In this document: in pieces, positions 4,386 through 5,901 of the stretch
Layout: each line of letters begins with the position of its first letter
How positions within the stretch are numbered: position 1 is the first letter of the stretch
The notes under the pieces: generated by a model
Told to the model about the DNA's origin: nothing
The model's input: only the letters and a program-made list of their open reading frames with translations
Databases searched by the model: none
Position numbers and translations under genes: made by a program
Source of the DNA: Deltaproteobacteria bacterium
Lineage (GTDB): Bacteria > Desulfobacterota > Desulfobacteria > Desulfobacterales > B30-G6
DNA: 5,901 nucleotides
Direction of reading: 5' to 3'
NCBI GenBank assembly: GCA_003647375.1
Contig: QMMS01000285.1
Location: forward strand, 1 to 5,901

Positions 4386-4698
4386 TCTATTTGGAACCCA
4401 ACGTAGAGGTCACCTGCTCCGAAAAGCCCCGGAAAAACAAACAGAATGTGCCGGACTGTAACCTGGAATAACTCTCGGGCTGATTCAGGAAAGCTAACTG
4501 GAGCATATTCGGTAACAATCCAAACGAAAACCCGAGTCCATCTACCAGAATGGAGCTATAAAACTTGAATATTTCACCCCTTATGGGGCCTGAGCATTCA
4601 TAATTCCGCTTCAGAGATTCCGGTATGGGTTCCAGGTTCACATCAGGAATTGGAAATTTGCATGATCCGCCCTAAAAAAAAGCGAATTAATTTCCTTT
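4386..4698. other. Gap without a recognised gene
   Basis: The only sizeable frame is on the minus strand, open from about 4671 to its stop at 4387-4389; from a GTG at 4641 it gives 84 residues starting MNLEPIPESLKRNYECSG. I do not recognise it, and there is no clear ribosome binding site before the GTG. Its middle (ILVDGLGFSFGLLPNMLQLAFL) is hydrophobic but has no family motif. It could be a relic or chance. Eight A residues on the plus strand (4674-4681) form a T run downstream of the glycerol-3-phosphate dehydrogenase, but no good stem precedes it. Confidence 0.4.
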
Positions 4699-5901
4699 CT
4701 ATGGCAGATAATTCTGCGCAAGAGTCAAATAGTTTATTATCTGCTCCTTTTCCCAGGTTTTATCCTTTGAAAGTTCCTCCGCCATCATTATGGCCACTTT
4801 TGGGGCGATCTCCATGCTTGCCTTTGCATCAAGAATCAACGCCCTGGTGCGACGCGCCAGCACATCCTCTACAGTCAGTGCCATTTCATGTCTTACAGCC
4901 CAGAGTATTTCAATGTGCCGGTAGGGAAGGTCGGAATGGATCTTTTGGTCCAGTTCAGGATAACGCTTTATCATTTGTTTAATATCCCTAGCTTTGCTGC
5001 CATAAACGGAAAACGGTTCATTGCCCCTGGAATCTGCCGACCAACCAAAAAGGTTTAAATGCTTAGTGCGGGACGGTCGCTCATCAAGTCCAGCAACAGC
5101 AACAGCTTGGTCCACAACATCTTCACCCATTTTGCGATAAGTCGTCCATTTTCCGCCAGCTATGGTTATAAGGCCTGATGCAGATATTGTTATATGATGG
5201 TCACGGGAGAGTGACGATGTTTCATGGCTTCTATCTGAGCGAATCAGCGGGCGAATACCTGCAAATACACTCAGGATATCATTTTTTGTGGGATTTTTTG
5301 CAAGATATTTGGCAGCATGTGACAACAGAAATTCAACCTCATGGGAAAAAGGTTTTGGTTCCAGGCAAGATTCATCTAACTCAGTATCCGTGGTTCCGAT
5401 AATTACCCGGCCATGCCACGGGACTGCAAACAGCACACGGCCGTCGTCTGTGTGGGGGACCATGATGGCACTATCACCAGGCAAAAAGGATTTATCTATG
5501 ACAATATGCACTCCCTGACTAGGTGAGATAAGATCCTCACTATCCGGAATATCCATTTTCCGGATAGAATCCACGAAAATTCCCGTGGCGTTAATCACGG
5601 TTTTGCCTTTGATTTCATATTCTTGGCCGGTTTCCTGGTCTCTTGCGATCACACCACATACCAAGTCTCCCTCTTTTAAGATTGAAGAAATCTTTGTATA
5701 ATTTAATATGCATGCACCCAGGTTGGCCGCTGTTTTGGCCAGAGTTATGGCAAGCCTTGCATCATCAAACTGGCCATCATAATATATGATGCCTCCCCTG
5801 AGTCCCTCAGGCTCCAGAGTGGGTATTTTATTTAAGGTGTCTTCCCGGGATAGCAGTTTGGATGCTTCTATACCCAGTTTTCCTGCAAGCACATCATACA
5901 G
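4699..5901 (-). CDS. glpD: FAD-dependent glycerol-3-phosphate dehydrogenase, N-terminus outside window
   Basis: The minus-strand frame is open to the window edge: the codons before the GTG at 5892 read L-Y-D, continuing the family sequence LYD-x-LAGKLG, so 5892 is not the start. About 400 residues are visible; GlpD/GlpA proteins have 500-560, so the N-terminal FAD-binding GxGxxG part is missing. Counting from 5901: GGIIYYDGQFDDARL (36-50), NATGIFVD (104-111, FAD contact), VPWHGRVIIGTTDTE (161-175), FAGIRPL (213-219, substrate region), the FAD-site signature AGGKWTTYRKM (248-258), and the helical C-terminal domain with HEMALTVEDVLARRTR (338-353). The enzyme oxidises sn-glycerol 3-phosphate to dihydroxyacetone phosphate at the membrane, passing electrons to quinone. 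GlpA of the anaerobic GlpABC complex is an alternative; neighbours beyond the right edge would decide. The TAG stop is at 4699-4701. Confidence 0.92.
   Translation of the reverse strand: MYDVLAGKLGIEASKLLSREDTLNKIPTLEPEGLRGGIIYYDGQFDDARLAITLAKTAANLGACILNYTKISSILKEGDLVCGVIARDQETGQEYEIKGKTVINATGIFVDSIRKMDIPDSEDLISPSQGVHIVIDKSFLPGDSAIMVPHTDDGRVLFAVPWHGRVIIGTTDTELDESCLEPKPFSHEVEFLLSHAAKYLAKNPTKNDILSVFAGIRPLIRSDRSHETSSLSRDHHITISASGLITIAGGKWTTYRKMGEDVVDQAVAVAGLDERPSRTKHLNLFGWSADSRGNEPFSVYGSKARDIKQMIKRYPELDQKIHSDLPYRHIEILWAVRHEMALTVEDVLARRTRALILDAKASMEIAPKVAIMMAEELSKDKTWEKEQIINYLTLAQNYLP

Noticed and set aside
5178..5518. Plus-strand frames of 74 and 76 residues inside the dehydrogenase gene
   Set aside because: They are antisense shadows of strongly conserved GlpD coding sequence.

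Overview
This window most likely comes from a Desulfobacterota (formerly Deltaproteobacteria) genome, probably a sulfate reducer of the Desulfobacterales type. That is an inference. It rests on the protein set (a CoA-linked APH-type kinase, a crotonase, an unusual HAD protein and a small CxxC/Trp-rich protein that I recall from that group) and on the density of short palindromic and octamer repeats between genes. No rRNA, tRNA, CRISPR array or intact transposase gene is visible.

Layout. Positions 1-675 hold no convincing gene: a hairpin repeat at the left edge, an octamer tandem array, a sigma70-like promoter (447-476) and, directly after it, a ~160-bp MITE-like inverted-repeat element (481-643). 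Three genes follow on the + strand: an APH/ACAD10-11-type phosphotransferase (676-1731), a crotonase-fold protein resembling methylmalonyl-CoA decarboxylase more than classical enoyl-CoA hydratase (2023-2823), and a HAD-superfamily protein (3025-3804). They are separated by repeat-rich gaps of 291 and about 200 bp, and an intrinsic terminator follows the crotonase, so they are co-oriented rather than one tight operon. A 55-residue protein lies convergently on the minus strand (3873-4040). Next come a composite palindromic repeat with two GTAG-headed REP hairpins (4071-4190), the C-terminal remnant of a YoeB toxin (4194-4385), a gap with no recognised gene, and a partial minus-strand glycerol-3-phosphate dehydrogenase that runs off the right edge (4699-5901).

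How the genes may work together. The first two proteins point to acyl-CoA metabolism. Kinase, crotonase and HAD protein side by side recall the HAD-APH-ACAD domain set of ACAD10 and the 4-hydroxyacyl-CoA phosphorylation step of levulinate/4-hydroxy acid catabolism, but no acyl-CoA dehydrogenase is present here and the link is a hypothesis. The glycerol-3-phosphate dehydrogenase is on the opposite strand and belongs to another unit. The most distinctive signals are in the intergenic DNA: cGNAg triloop palindromes, several unrelated 8-bp-period arrays, a MITE between a promoter and its gene, and a paired REP inside an outer inverted repeat beside a broken toxin gene.
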